From the NCBI GenBank assembly GCA_025504975.1, contig JANUWI010000019.1:868001-932000 (forward strand): a DNA stretch of 64,000 bases. The letters run 5' to 3'. The notes below the pieces were generated by a model. It saw only the letters and a list, made by a program, of their open reading frames with translations, was not told where the DNA came from and ran no database searches. Positions within the stretch are counted from its first letter, which is position 1; each line of letters opens with the position of its first letter. Below are positions 1-10,507 of this stretch, piece after piece. The position numbers were made by a program, and so were the translations under genes. This DNA is from Plenodomus lindquistii. Taxonomy: Eukaryota; Ascomycota; Dothideomycetes; Pleosporales; Leptosphaeriaceae.

Positions 1-962
1 GAGCGGTGGTATTTGGGGTGGTTGTTGTGGTGGGCGGGTTTCTTGTGGGGTTTGGGATGATGGGATTCTTTCGATTCTTTGGTTGTTTTGTGTCCGGTAG
101 GATGTTTGGCGTTGTCGTCGTCGGATTCCTCTTCCTCTTCTTCTTCGTCTTCTTCCTCTTCCTCGACCTCATCTTCTTCCTCGTCTTCTTTTCCGTGTCC
201 TTCATGTTTACTACCTTTCCCATGTTGTGCAGAGTGAGTTTCCTCGGCTTCAGAATCTTCAGCTTCATTTTGTAGTTCGTACTGCAGCTTTGCGAGTTGG
301 TAGGCGTTGGCGTGGAAGGCAGTGTGGAGGTTGTACTGAAGCGTATATCAGTGAACGATTAAGCTATCACTTGAAGTAGAGGACATACGAGGCAGTGTAT
401 ACCATGGAACACGGTCACGCCCTTCACGAGCGGATCTTCCTTGGGGTAACGGACCATGCCTCTACCTTTGGGCATGAGTGACATCCATGCCATCTCCGAA
501 TATAGACTGGGTGGCGCTTCAAAAGTTTCGTTACGCTCCCAAACTACGTCTTTCACAATGTGACTAGAGGATTCAAAGGGGCCTGAGCTTGTCAGCATCG
601 GTGCATACTGAGCGCTATATCCCGGCCTCATCACCACGTTCTGCGGGGAGTAGTGGATGAGACTCATGACAAAAGGATTACATACCAGGAAAACCATCCT
701 TTTCAGTACTAAATCGAACATAGTATGGGCCGGCAACGCTCCCGATCAAGAGACTGACGATGCAAACAAGCATATAACCGCACATATGCTTGCGCGTCGC
801 TTGGCGACGTACGCTCCTTGCGATGAAGCTGTTGATCTCATCTGGGAGAGTGGATGGTCGAGTGTCAGTAGGACTACGCTCATCACTGTCGTCGCTATAC
901 TCTTTTGAGATGCGTTGATACAACTGAGTGGTCTGCGCAAAAGGGTTCAGGTTCTGCAGCAT
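1..962 (-). CDS. UstYa-like (DUF3328) protein, 3' end beyond window, frame not fully resolved
   Basis: The gene starts at an ATG at 960-962 and runs off the left edge. Exon 1 (962 to about 686) encodes a polar N-terminus and one membrane helix (CGYMLVCIVSLLIGSVAG), as in UstYa-type proteins. Exon 2 (640 to 389) carries AWMSLMPKGRG and the family HxxHC motif (FHGIHCL). A clean intron (388-336, GTATGT/CAG) leads to exon 3 (YNLHTAFHANAY), which turns into a very acidic and then His/Lys-rich tail (positions 270-1). UstYa proteins are oxidases or cyclases of fungal RiPP pathways; that role is inferred from the family only, and no precursor peptide gene was found nearby. Oddity: the consensus donor at 685 and acceptor at 641 leave exon 1 and exon 2 in different frames. 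A weak donor at about 704 would restore frame but lacks consensus, so this may be an indel or a broken gene. Confidence 0.6.
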
Positions 963-1348
963 GATGTAGAGTAATCTGGATCTTAATCCAACAGCAAAGG
1001 GATGACAAGATGATGGTTGCTGGGTCTGGTCGGGCGGATTTATGTGCGGTGAGCCATCGGGCTTTGTTAGCATGGTGAACTCAATGGTATTCAGATCCTG
1101 AATAGGAAAGCCCGGTTCGTTCGACTAAGCATCGCATGTGAGCACGCTCTCAACATATATGCATGGAAAGTAGCGTGGTTGTGAATTAATTTAATGTGTG
1201 TATTGGTTGTAGCTTTGCATGCTTGAGGCGGACTGGGCTGAGGGCCGCCTACTGCTGTCGTAGGAAGGGGTATCAGGCAATTTCGTGGCAACGTGAGCGA
1301 TGGAGGCGCATGACTGACTGAGGGCAATGCGCCATGGCGATCAAGTGA

Positions 1349-1707
1349 TTAGTTCAGCTTCTTGTTGCCGACCTGGACGGTCCTGCCCTGGCTGCGCTGG
1401 TACTGCAAGAAGCCAAAGACGGCGGCAGCAACAACGCCAAGCATGAGAATATTGCCTGTCGCATTGTCAGCGCCTCAATAACACCGCCAGATGTCGAATG
1501 CTTACCGAGGATGAAGCTGACGAGACCACCTGCCAGGTCAACGAGGCCGCGGAAAAAGTTGACGACAAGGGCAATGACTTCGTTGGCGAATTTGAGGGCG
1601 AATTCGGCGGTCTTTTGCACGAGGGCGCCGGCGGTGGTGAAGAAGGACCAGATCAGCTCGACGACAGATGCGAAGAGATCAGAGACAGCCTTGACGATGG
1701 ACGACAT
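1349..1707 (-). CDS. Small membrane-associated protein, two exons, unknown function
   Basis: Exons 1707-1506 and 1455-1349 join through a GTAAGC/ACAG intron (1505-1456) at phase 1 and give 102 residues. The N-terminal two thirds is a long amphipathic or hydrophobic helix series (starting MSSIVKAVSDLFASVVEL, with VVNFFRGLVDLAGGLVSFIL). Exon 2 adds a hydrophobic segment (NILMLGVVAAAVFGFLQYQ) and a basic tail ending GNKKLN. Frame, splice sites and composition agree, so I believe it is a real gene. I do not recognise the family. The shape suggests an organelle- or membrane-surface protein; that is inference. Confidence 0.6.
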
Positions 1708-2482
1708 GTTGGAAGTTCCTCACGGTTAGGTTGAGAGACAGAGTGTAGTGTAGTGTGCGGCGCGCAGTGCTTGGTGTGGAAGTGTAGAGGAGTGCAGTAT
1801 GATTGTAACGCCTACGCGTGCCAGGCGTGGCTGCCTCGCGAATACCTTATCCACAACCGAGAGTGACGCCACAGCTACGTTATCGGCGTCGTTTCCGGTT
1901 TGCTGAGACAGACCTGGATGACGATCCTGTTCATCGTGTCGATTCTCGGTGTGGAGGTGGCTGGTTCAGGCATGTTTGCAGCTTTGTTGGTGAGCATATG
2001 ACGTCAATTGTGTAACATGTCGTGAATACCAGTTTGTGGGTCCTGACGGGCTGCGCAACCGGCGAATCACGACTTTTGAAGTAGGCAGCGAATGAAAAGA
2101 CTTGGAAATGAAGATTGACTGGAATTGCTGGACTGTAACGAATGAGATGAAGGAGTGGGCGTGTGTTGAAATGCACTCCTTGGCACACGTCTTCCTTACA
2201 GCGGTAAAGGGTCGCACGCGATCGATGGCACGGGGACGCTAGATGAGGTTCCCTGAATCTCTGAATGCAGGGCTTCTCCTCCTTGTAGCCCTCGTTGAAT
2301 CATGTAATTCTCCATCCAATATGTGTTGTGGTGGTGGTGGAGGGCGTATCTACAGCGCAAGAATCAAGATGCAGGGGTGGAGGTCCAAGCTTCCACCCCG
2401 CACGCGTCATCATGGCGGCTCGGCGTTAAGCGGAATTCTGGACCCCAAACATTGATCTTCCAGCCCTAAGCACCACATCATC
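1708..2482. other. Intergenic, no gene seen
   Basis: It lies between two divergent genes (small membrane protein to the left, GH16 to the right), so it probably carries both promoters. Short open frames here lack good starts, splice sites or family motifs. A G-rich run (tggtggtggtggaggg, about 2331-2344) is the only compositional feature I noticed. Confidence 0.5.
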
Positions 2483-3784
2483 ATGTCGGGAACATTGGAC
2501 AAGCTGTTCGCCAAAGGCAAGGCCAAGGTAAAGGAGTTCACCAGCCAGCCTGGAGGGCATCCACAGCAGCACCAACAGCAAGGTTACCCCGGGCAGCAAG
2601 CTCATCAAGGCTACAACCAAGGACAGTACGCAGGCGGCCAGTACCCTCCACAGCAGGGCCCACCACCAAACCAAGGACAATACACCGGAGGCCAGTACCC
2701 ACCACAACAGTATCCTCCTCAGAACCAGGGCCAGTACTCAGGGGGCCAATATCCCCCGCCTCAGCCTCCGCCAGGCCAACAATCATACACGGGCGCCCAA
2801 TATCCCCCTCCTCAAAACCAGCAATGGGGCGCCCCTCCGCAGCAACAACACCAGCAGCAATGGGGTCCGCCGCCTCCGCAACAGCAATACGGCGCACCCC
2901 CAATCCCAGCAGCGAGCAAGCCGCACTCCGGCCAGCCTCAAGGTCCGCCCCCGGTACCCCAGAACCGCCCCAACTCTGCGCAACCCCCACCGCCCCAGAA
3001 CCTCCCACCCCCTCAAGGCGAGAAAGTGTACTGGAAACCCTCCTTTGAAATCACCACGCCCGTAAACATCAACTTCCGCCACGAGATCGGCGACCACGGC
3101 TGGGGCAACAATGAAAAGCAAATGTACACCGACAGCCCCGCAAACTCCTTCCACCACGACAACCGCCTCATCGTGCGCGGCCTCGTCCAAAACGGAAGCT
3201 ATACCTCCGCACGCCTGACATCGCACCAGACACTGTCCCGTCCACGAGGCTACCTAACCGCCACCATTCTCCCGCCCGTCGCCGAAGGCATCTGGCCCGC
3301 GTACTGGATGCTGCCCAAAGATCCCTTCCAATGGCCCACCGACGGCGAAGTCGATATCTTCGAATCTTGGAACGGCGACTGCGTAAACCACACTTGTCTG
3401 CACTGGGGCCACTTCAACGGCGAAGACCACGCCAAGCACCGCGTCATCGAGACCCATCTCCCCGCTCTACGGCACCAGCCCCACACGTTCGGTTTCGCGT
3501 GGATCGAAGAAGAAGGGATTCCCGATTGGCGTGGGCGCATGGTGTGGTATATTGATGGGAAAGCTATGATGAAGGCGAATATCCCGTTGGGCACACGGAG
3601 AATGGAGGATTTCAGGATCATGATTAATATCGCAATGGGCGGGAACGTGTGTCAGGGCAAGTTACCAAAGGATGGGTATTATGATCTTGTCATTAGTGAT
3701 GTCAAGATGTGCGAGGAGCCGGTGGGCGGATGGCAGGGGTTTGAGCATGCGTGGGGTAGTTGTGTTACGGGCAAGACTATGTAG
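2483..3784 (+). CDS. GH16 family beta-glucanase with Q/P/G-rich N-terminal repeats
   Basis: Intronless, 433 residues. Residues 1-185 are low complexity, with repeated units such as GQYAGGQYPPQQ, GQYTGGQYPPQQ and GQYSGGQYPPPQ followed by proline runs. The catalytic domain follows (about 186-433) and contains DGEVDIFESWNGD, the GH16 ExDxxE active-site motif: the first Glu is the nucleophile and the last the acid/base. ILPPVAEGIWPAYWMLP just upstream is also typical. The family hydrolyses beta-1,3/1,4-glucans. No signal peptide is visible, and the N-terminus begins MSGTLDKLFAKGKAKVKEF, so secretion would be unconventional or the enzyme is intracellular. The repeats could mediate wall or protein binding (inference). 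Confidence 0.9.
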   Translation: MSGTLDKLFAKGKAKVKEFTSQPGGHPQQHQQQGYPGQQAHQGYNQGQYAGGQYPPQQGPPPNQGQYTGGQYPPQQYPPQNQGQYSGGQYPPPQPPPGQQSYTGAQYPPPQNQQWGAPPQQQHQQQWGPPPPQQQYGAPPIPAASKPHSGQPQGPPPVPQNRPNSAQPPPPQNLPPPQGEKVYWKPSFEITTPVNINFRHEIGDHGWGNNEKQMYTDSPANSFHHDNRLIVRGLVQNGSYTSARLTSHQTLSRPRGYLTATILPPVAEGIWPAYWMLPKDPFQWPTDGEVDIFESWNGDCVNHTCLHWGHFNGEDHAKHRVIETHLPALRHQPHTFGFAWIEEEGIPDWRGRMVWYIDGKAMMKANIPLGTRRMEDFRIMINIAMGGNVCQGKLPKDGYYDLVISDVKMCEEPVGGWQGFEHAWGSCVTGKTM

Positions 3785-3824
3785 TCATTGCCGGAGCGAG
3801 TCTGTCCTTGCGGCTTGCCTTGCT

Positions 3825-4716
3825 TCATGTACATTGGTCGAAGTAATCTTTTCGATCCTCAGGATCTAAATACCAGACACACTGCTCAAGTCCCGGACGA
3901 GCAAGACCATTCTTGTCCCACTGCCACCACTGTGCCCGTACAGGATATTCGTCATCCACATTCGCGTCCCAAGTGTTGAACCCAACCGCATGTACACCCG
4001 GCTCGAGGGTACCAACCGCATTAATATCCAGCTCCGGCGCATCAAAGCCATAAAACCAGTCCAAGATAGTAGCCTCCCATCGAGTATGCAACGTCTTCTC
4101 CATAGTGAACTCTAGTACTTCATGCGGGAGTCGTATTATCAGTAGGCAATCATCCAGATCGGCTACCATATTTCGTTTCTCACAGATGCATTTGAACAGC
4201 GCGTTGACATGCTCCAAAGCGCCCGTGGGATCGAAGCCCAAATCTACAGGGTCCTCCCATTCGAACCGGATGCTGATGCGCGGGGACTGCGCTAGTCGCT
4301 GCAGAAGATGGAGTATGTCTTCACGTAGATACTTGCTGCCGGTGAAGTCAAGTTGTACGATGAGCTTTCCAGAGTAAGTCGCCAGTACATCCTGGTCGGC
4401 GCTTTCTGGATAGCGAGCGTTCCAGTATGATGAGATGTGTTTGTAGTCGATTTCGAAAGTGGTTCCTGACATGTAGATTGGGTGGTACTCTTGTCGAATT
4501 TGTCGGCAGACTTGGGTCAATCCGCGGTATTCGGCCTTATGACCGGGATGAGACGTGCAAAAGGTCGTGCTGACTGTGATAGTCTCAGCGCAATAGTCGT
4601 AGATCCTGTTCCGAAGCTCTGCGCAAAGATCAGTCATCGACGCTCGGCACATCGTGGAGGGAAGGAGCCGCCATACCTCCGGGCAGATCGAGCAGCCGCG
4701 AATTTTGCGACGTCAT
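3825..4716 (-). CDS. ELR-1: LPGELRNRIYDYC-family protein
   Basis: Exon 1 (4716-4677) encodes MTSQNSRLLDLPG; exon 2 (4618-3825) starts ELRNRIYDYCAET. They join at phase 1 across intron 4676-4619 (GTATGG/GCAG), giving 277 residues. Visible blocks are LPGELRNRIYDYC, the second signature GLTQVCRQIRQEYHPIY, a GKLIVQLDF strand and a C-terminal half with LNALF-like and W-containing segments. The motif resembles the fungal F-box-like/2EXR-type sequences often labelled hypothetical. A substrate-adaptor role would be a guess. It is the first of eight neighbouring paralogs and is convergent with GH16, 40 bp away. Confidence 0.8.
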
Positions 4717-5377
4717 GGTAGGCTGTGGCGGGCCAGCCTCAAGCGGCTCGTTCGATTCCTCCCAAGGCGGATCGTCGAGCTCACTGTTGGGGAGTCAATT
4801 TCGATACTGTACGGAAGTGGTGGGTGTGCGCGGACTTAGCGATATGCATTTTTCACACGCTCGGGTGCGGGGCCCTGCGATGGCGGCGTGTAGAAATCGC
4901 GCCTGGGGTGAGGAAGTTGGAATCAGAACAGTATGAGAGCTTCGCCACGCGCGAAAAGACCTTGAGGTAGGAAGGCACAACAATGCCAAGATGCAGGGGC
5001 CACGCTAGCGTCATGCGCCCATTTGTGTGGGTATTGTACGTCTGAGTTCGAAAGAGCGAAGGAGAAGTTCGCACAGGATGATGAGATGTTCCGTTCCATC
5101 TTCACGTGTCAGTTCACATCACCATGGACACAGGTATGCTGAAGAGTAAAACGATCACGTTGAGCCTCAAGACAGGTGAAGGAGCGGAGGTCCCTCTACT
5201 GTCTATCTACTTGGCGATGTCCCGCATAGATTTTCCATACATTGCGAACCCAATTTGTACCCCCACTCAGATTCAACTCATGTACTCCCACTCATCCTGT
5301 ACGACGACTTGTCTAAACAGTGGCAGGGCTATACCCCAAGTGGCAGTCCCAGAAAGCTCGATCCGCCAAGTAGAAGT
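4717..5377. other. Intergenic between ELR-1 and ELR-2
   Basis: This 661 bp separates the 5' end of ELR-1 from the 3' end of ELR-2, both on the minus strand, so it should hold the ELR-1 promoter. Short open frames on both strands have no family motif. I see no RNA gene or repeat. Confidence 0.5.
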
Positions 5378-6330
5378 CTATCCACAGACCCAAGTCGAGT
5401 GCCCACTGCAATCCCCGCCCAAAAGGTCCCTGCGTGACGTAACCTGGGGTCCCTTCCAGGACCAAAACGCCAAATGTTTCACCGCCGGCCTGGGACATCG
5501 CTTTGCCTCCTGCCACCACTTCAAGAGTAATGGTTGCCATTCGTCCTGGTTATCTTCGTGCATATGTATGTCCATCTCATCAGAGAAGCGATCTACGGTA
5601 AGATCACAGGCTACCAAGTTGGAGACCCAGCTACGGTAGGAGGACTCCTCGGATATGGATTGTAGAAGGCGGTCCAAATGTATCATCGGGACTCTGACCT
5701 TGCCGTGAGCTTTGACGTAGGAGAAGACCCTAATACCACGAAATCTTGCAATGAATTGGAACAACGGCTCAACCTCGACAATGGCACTTTCGTGGTCCTC
5801 AAGAATTTGGAAGTTTATAATGACGTTTCCAATGTATCGGGAGGGACCCCCAGGACCATTCGTGGAGACGGGCTGCGCTTGGAGCAGGTTCGTCATGTAG
5901 TCAATGCATGTTGACGGCGAGTCGAAATCATGGGTGACGTGGGACAAGTACAACGGACGGTACTCTGCGCGGATTTTTCGGCAAACCTGGGTCAGTCCAA
6001 GGTAGACGCCGACTTGCTGTTGATTCTGCTGGTCCAGATCGGTTGGGCGGGGCTTGACAGGCTCGTCTTCGACACAGTAGTTGTAGATATGATTGCGAAG
6101 TTCTGTACAACGACGAGTCAGTGGGGGGGAACGATGTGCGTTAATAGCGGAGCTTGACGTACCGCCAGGTAGCTGGAGAAGTGGACAATCCCAGGCTTTC
6201 AGAATAGGTTGCGGCATGAGCATGTTGTCGGTGTTGTTGATGTCATGCGCATGACTGGGCTCGCTGGCCAAGCGTTAGCTCTTCGATTGTGTGCCCGTGA
6301 GCGCACTGCTACTTACCTGAATTCCGCCAT
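5378..6330 (-). CDS. ELR-2: LPGELRNHIYNYC-family protein with tiny first exon
   Basis: Three exons: 6330-6317 (14 nt, ATGGCGGAATTCAG), 6263-6163 and 6102-5378, giving 279 residues. Intron 1 is GTAAGT/CCAG and completes a Ser codon. Intron 2 (GTACGT/ACAG) sits at the family position, phase 1, between LLQLPG and ELRNHIYNYC. The second signature is YLGLTQVCRKIRAEYRPLYL, and a WW pair occurs near the C-terminus (LLLKWWQEAKR). Without the 14-nt exon no ATG is in frame until 6223, so the three-exon model is preferred. It is divergent from ELR-3, with about 700 bp between the starts. Confidence 0.75.
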
Positions 6331-7033
6331 TCTTTGCGGACACTGGGGGCGTGATGTGTGTGTGTGAGGGTCGCAGCGGGAACTTTAAATGACTGTAGCT
6401 ATGTTATTGCCAGGAAAGGGAAGAGTGCCAAGCGACGTGTGGGGATCGTGTGGGAGGTGATAGACCCTGAACCAAGAGCACGTGAGAAGCTCCACCATGA
6501 AAGGTGAGGTCCCGGGGAAGGGGCTCATTATGCAGTTGCTCCCACTCATCTTTACTCTTCCTCTTACAAACCGCACTCAACTTACGGATAATGACATCGT
6601 TCATCGCATCATTCTGCAGCAATAATACTATGGACACCCGCTTCATAATGCCGGCTCGTCCACACCTTCAACTCGCTCAGTACGTTCACCTCCGGGACAG
6701 CATAGCGCAAGAGCGGGCGTTGAGGGAAAGGCCAAGTACATATTGTGAGGCTTCTCCGACTTCAACAGCAAGATCGCACGCGACTTCAGGCAAAGGGAAT
6801 GATAAATGACATTGGATGTCTCGATAACAGTCACGATCGCGAGTTACACCCATACGACCATCATGTGCACTAGCTGCATGAACTGTAGCGTTACGGTGGA
6901 CCGTAGAGGATACCTCACTTTCTTCAACGCTGTTGCCTATCTCACCTTCCGCAAGACACCAACTTCCATCGTTAGACTCTCTACTCAAAATCTTACTTTT
7001 CTGCATGCTCCGCGATCGATTATCGTCCTAATC
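6331..7033. other. Divergent intergenic region between ELR-2 and ELR-3
   Basis: Starts of ELR-2 (minus) and ELR-3 (plus) face away from each other across about 700 bp, so it presumably carries both promoters. The plus frame is open upstream of the ELR-3 ATG back to 6806, so a longer N-terminus is possible, but that extension has no family features. No repeats seen. Confidence 0.45.
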
Positions 7034-7711
7034 ATGACAACCTCACCACAACACCCATCAGCCCTGCTGCGACTACCAGCCGAGCTCCGCAATCGAATCT
7101 ACACACATTGTATCTCTCCCGATCCTGTCGAGGTTTCATCTAGCCCGTATGCGAATCCGACCCAGCAAGACAGTCTTTTCGGACCATGTGGAAATCTACA
7201 ATACGCGTCTCGTCAAATCCAGCAAGAATTTGGACCCATGCTCCGGGCAGGGACCATTTTATGCGTCAACTCGACTTCTTTGAGCGAGTTTCTTTCCACA
7301 GTGTATCCAGACAAGAGCTCTGCTCGGGGCAATATCCTGGTGAAGGCTCAACGCCCCTATCATCTGAATGCCACACCACTCCTCCGGCTAGGTATCGCAA
7401 ATCCTAATTTCAAGATGGAAGTCACCATAGAAGTCGAGGCTAGGGCTAAAGCTCGTCTTAACAACGAGTTGCGCACATTTTTCACTCTCCTTTCTAGCGG
7501 GGTGGTGAAAAGTGTCTGCATTACTTCTGGCCATGCTCCAACAATGGAAATTTCGCTGATGGACGGAAGGGTGATTGCAGACGTTTGTGGCGAGGATACG
7601 CCGAGGAAATGGCTGTCTGGGCTGGGAGGGCCGAAGTTGCAAGGTATGCGGGTCATTGTGCGGGGTGGTGGGGGATTCCGTTGCAGCATGTCGCACGAGG
7701 AGGTTGGGTAA
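7034..7711 (+). CDS. ELR-3: intronless short ELR-family protein
   Basis: 225 residues from ATG at 7034 (MTTSPQHPSALLRLPAEL). The signature is LPAELRNRIYTHC, with no intron at the position where other copies are split. The next block is NLQYASRQIQQEFGPML instead of GLTQVCRQIR, then LRTFFTLLSSG and a glycine-rich end. It pairs with ELR-4, with which it shares D/N-SLFGPCGN-type spacing and a C-terminal IADVCGE motif. I treat the two as a subclass. Function unknown. Confidence 0.75.
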   Translation: MTTSPQHPSALLRLPAELRNRIYTHCISPDPVEVSSSPYANPTQQDSLFGPCGNLQYASRQIQQEFGPMLRAGTILCVNSTSLSEFLSTVYPDKSSARGNILVKAQRPYHLNATPLLRLGIANPNFKMEVTIEVEARAKARLNNELRTFFTLLSSGVVKSVCITSGHAPTMEISLMDGRVIADVCGEDTPRKWLSGLGGPKLQGMRVIVRGGGGFRCSMSHEEVG

Positions 7712-7958
7712 ATGAATTGAAGCATAATCTATTTTCAGTGGCAGCTCGGCCGCGGTGCATCCGAGTGTTGGAAACTGATGATGGTTGCCTGATCTACCGT
7801 GCCACTCACTAGCGTTAGTTGGGAGGCCTGACTTGCATCCCACTACTCGAGGTACTTTCTTTCACTCTATGCTGTGTTCCTAAAACCAGCCCAACAGCAA
7901 GCAAGTCATTCCCATCGTCTCCGAGAATATTGAGACCATTTAACATCGGCTCGATATA

Positions 7959-8687
7959 ATGGACCCCTCCTGTCCCCAAGCTTGCCCTCTACTCCTCCTC
8001 CCTGGGGAACTTCGCAACCGCATCTACACATACTGCATCTCCACCAAGCCCATCGATGTCCCCCGCTCTCCTCATGGAAGGAGATCTCTCCACAAACGCA
8101 ATAACCTTTTCGGCTCTTGTGGAAACCTGCAGTATGCATGCCGCCAGACCCGCCTCGAAGCGACACCGCTGTTCCGCGCCATAACACCGCTCTGCGTGCA
8201 CGCCCCCAGTCTTCAGAATCTTCTTGTAGCGCTGTATCCAAAAATCAAAGATCTATTGGTAAATCATACGACCACACTACTGAAGAATGGACATCTAGTA
8301 GTTAAGATGTACTACGGTTTCATGCTAGACATCACGCCACTCATTCGGCTTACCGTGTCAAATCCCACGTCCACGTTCAAGATTAGATTTAAAGAAGCAA
8401 CTGCAAGTTTACGACTTAGCGACGAATTACACGATTTCTTCGATGCAATCTCAAATGGTAACCTACATATCGATCTCAATGGGGCAGTCAAGGCAGTGCT
8501 GGTCACGTGTAGTAAGGACCCGCAGATCAAATTTGTGTTAGCGGAGGGAACGATAATTGATGATGTTTGTGGGGAGATGAGGCCCAGAGAATGGATTGAG
8601 GATCTAGGAGCGCCGAGTATGGGCGGCTATGGAGTGTGTGTGGAAGGAAGTGGAGGAGCAAGGCTGAGTGCGCCGCTGGACAGCTGA
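7959..8687 (+). CDS. ELR-4: intronless tandem duplicate of ELR-3
   Basis: 242 residues, same strand, 247 bp after ELR-3. It begins MDPSCPQACPLLLLPGEL and continues RNRIYTYC, then NNLFGSCGNLQYACRQTRLE, LHDFFDAISNG and IIDDVCGEM. ELR-3 has the equivalents SLFGPCGNLQYASRQ, LRTFFTLLSSG and VIADVCGED in the same order, so the pair arose by tandem duplication. No intron interrupts the LPGELRNRIY block. Function unknown. Confidence 0.75.
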   Translation: MDPSCPQACPLLLLPGELRNRIYTYCISTKPIDVPRSPHGRRSLHKRNNLFGSCGNLQYACRQTRLEATPLFRAITPLCVHAPSLQNLLVALYPKIKDLLVNHTTTLLKNGHLVVKMYYGFMLDITPLIRLTVSNPTSTFKIRFKEATASLRLSDELHDFFDAISNGNLHIDLNGAVKAVLVTCSKDPQIKFVLAEGTIIDDVCGEMRPREWIEDLGAPSMGGYGVCVEGSGGARLSAPLDS

Positions 8688-9026
8688 TAGCCCGAGAGCA
8701 ATGGCGGCGCGAACAGGGAAGTGATTTGCAGAAGATGATTCGCGAGACCATATGCATCTGTATACAACTCAAGCTACAGTGTGACCGATTGCTTCAATTC
8801 GTGATGCGCTTGCACGGTATTTTCATACTGTATTGCGCCTTCACTTCCAATGTGCCTTTCCATACTGTGCAATGGTAAACACATCCCTCGCGCTAGGACC
8901 TTGGCACAAAGCTGTCCTTTCGATGCAAGCTTGCTGTCACCTTCCAACCTCTTCATACAACCGTCTCTACAGTCTGGCGTACGCATTCCAAAGAAGCAGT
9001 GGCACCGGGAGGTATCTATCGTCCGC

Positions 9027-9770
9027 ATGTCGCAAACTACCAGATTTGACAAGAGCAGCACCATCACCATGCTCCGTTTGCAACCTCCCTCACAGGATGA
9101 TAATACAGTACAGACTACACCCACCAGCTATCGTGGTCTCACGCAAGTTTGCTATCAATTGCGCGCGGAGTATCGTGCGTTGTATCTAGCGATCACTACG
9201 CTTGAGCTCGACACGGTCGGCGACCTTTCTCAAATGTTGTCGGTCTTTTTTCGAAACCCAGATGATGAGGGCGACGATCCAGACCAGTCGCACGGCTCCG
9301 ACGCCAGAATCAATTCGATGACTGAACGATCGCTCGACCTCACACGCCTGATCAAATTCATGGCTTACACACCCGGAGTGCGAATCAAAATCGCCACGGG
9401 AGCATGTCGTCAACATCATCAGTTGTACCAATTGAATAGGGTTTTTGGACACCTCTCATCCAAGGTTGATGAAAACTGGCGAAAGATGATCTTAGAGGCT
9501 GTCGACCATGTGCAATTCGATTTCAGCGAGGACGCGACAAGGTTGCACTTCAGGATCAATCGCTCGAACAACTTCAACGCATGCTATACCTTCAATGATT
9601 GGCGTAGGGATCGAGATGTGCCTCTGCGCGTGCTGCGAGGTCTGCCAAGCCAGAGCAAGATCGTGGAAGATTACGAGCCTGCGAGCTATCTTCATAGTCT
9701 ACCTGATGGCAAGCATCTCTGGGGCTCAGATGTCATAAATGTCTTCGGTCTGCATTGTAACGAGGGTTGA
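9027..9770 (+). CDS. ELR-5: ELR-family protein lacking the N-terminal signature
   Basis: The frame is open from 8850; the best ATG is 9027 (MSQTTRFDKSSTITMLRLQP), giving 247 residues. The second family block is clear (YRGLTQVCYQLRAEYRALYL), followed by LTRLIKFMAYTPGVRIKI, LNRVFGHLS and WRKMILEAV, matching the class with introns. The expected LPGELRNRIYDYC segment is missing between LRLQP and YRGLTQ. A weak echo (NRLYSLAY) occurs upstream in another frame at about 8955-8985. This is either a shortened functional copy or an early pseudogene. Confidence 0.6.
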   Translation: MSQTTRFDKSSTITMLRLQPPSQDDNTVQTTPTSYRGLTQVCYQLRAEYRALYLAITTLELDTVGDLSQMLSVFFRNPDDEGDDPDQSHGSDARINSMTERSLDLTRLIKFMAYTPGVRIKIATGACRQHHQLYQLNRVFGHLSSKVDENWRKMILEAVDHVQFDFSEDATRLHFRINRSNNFNACYTFNDWRRDRDVPLRVLRGLPSQSKIVEDYEPASYLHSLPDGKHLWGSDVINVFGLHCNEG

Positions 9771-10507
9771 GTCGAAGATGATATTTCGTGAAGGTTTGGG
9801 GGGCAAAGTATACCCCAATCGAGTTTGAGATTGCACAGGAACTATCAAGGCGACGTGTCGATGCAGAGAACAGCATCAGAACAACTCCCTCATTTGTGGA
9901 AACATTGCACCAGCTGAGCTGCTCCACCAAGAAACCTCAACCGTTGCATTTTAGTGACGGCGATGTCCAGGTTATGATCAGCTTATCGCAGGTTCTAGTA
10001 GCATGGATTGCAGTACTTGGATTCTGAGATGTACAAACAAATGGGGAAACTACAAACGTCTTTATCGCTCGTTTCTTCCACCAGGAATCGTTGCTTGCGT
10101 TCGGAAACAATATTAAAATGTGATCCGCGAAAGGTAGACCATAGGGCGTAAAAAAAACTAGATCATTATCCAATGAGATACTCCAATTGATGCCCGAGCT
10201 CGGAACATGCACGTGAATGACGAACGTCGCATCCATAAGGTGCACCGTACGGCCGCCTAAGTTTACCTTCACTTCGATAGCGCACGCTACTGCCTTGGCA
10301 GAGCCTTTCAGCACTCCGCACGACTACTTATAGGCCCTCTCTCCCCCAGCACACACACCGAAGCAATCTCTCCACCCTCACATACGCTCAATTCGCGTTT
10401 GAAGGACGAACGTCTGCCACGGCCATACTCATCCTCATCGTACGTGCGTCGCAATCGAGTGAGAATTCAGCTAATAAAAAAGGCGCGTCACTTGCGACAC
10501 AAACAAA
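9771..10507. other. Intergenic between ELR-5 and ELR-6
   Basis: No convincing gene. Overlapping short frames on both strands have no family motifs or splice structure. The stretch just before 10508 should contain the ELR-6 promoter and leader. Confidence 0.45.

Noticed and set aside
6..275. Plus-strand frame rich in Val, Phe and Leu
   Set aside because: It is the antisense of the acidic and His-rich tail of the UstYa-like gene.
2538..3226. Large minus-strand frames across the GH16 gene
   Set aside because: They mirror the repetitive N-terminal coding sequence in antisense and have no motif.
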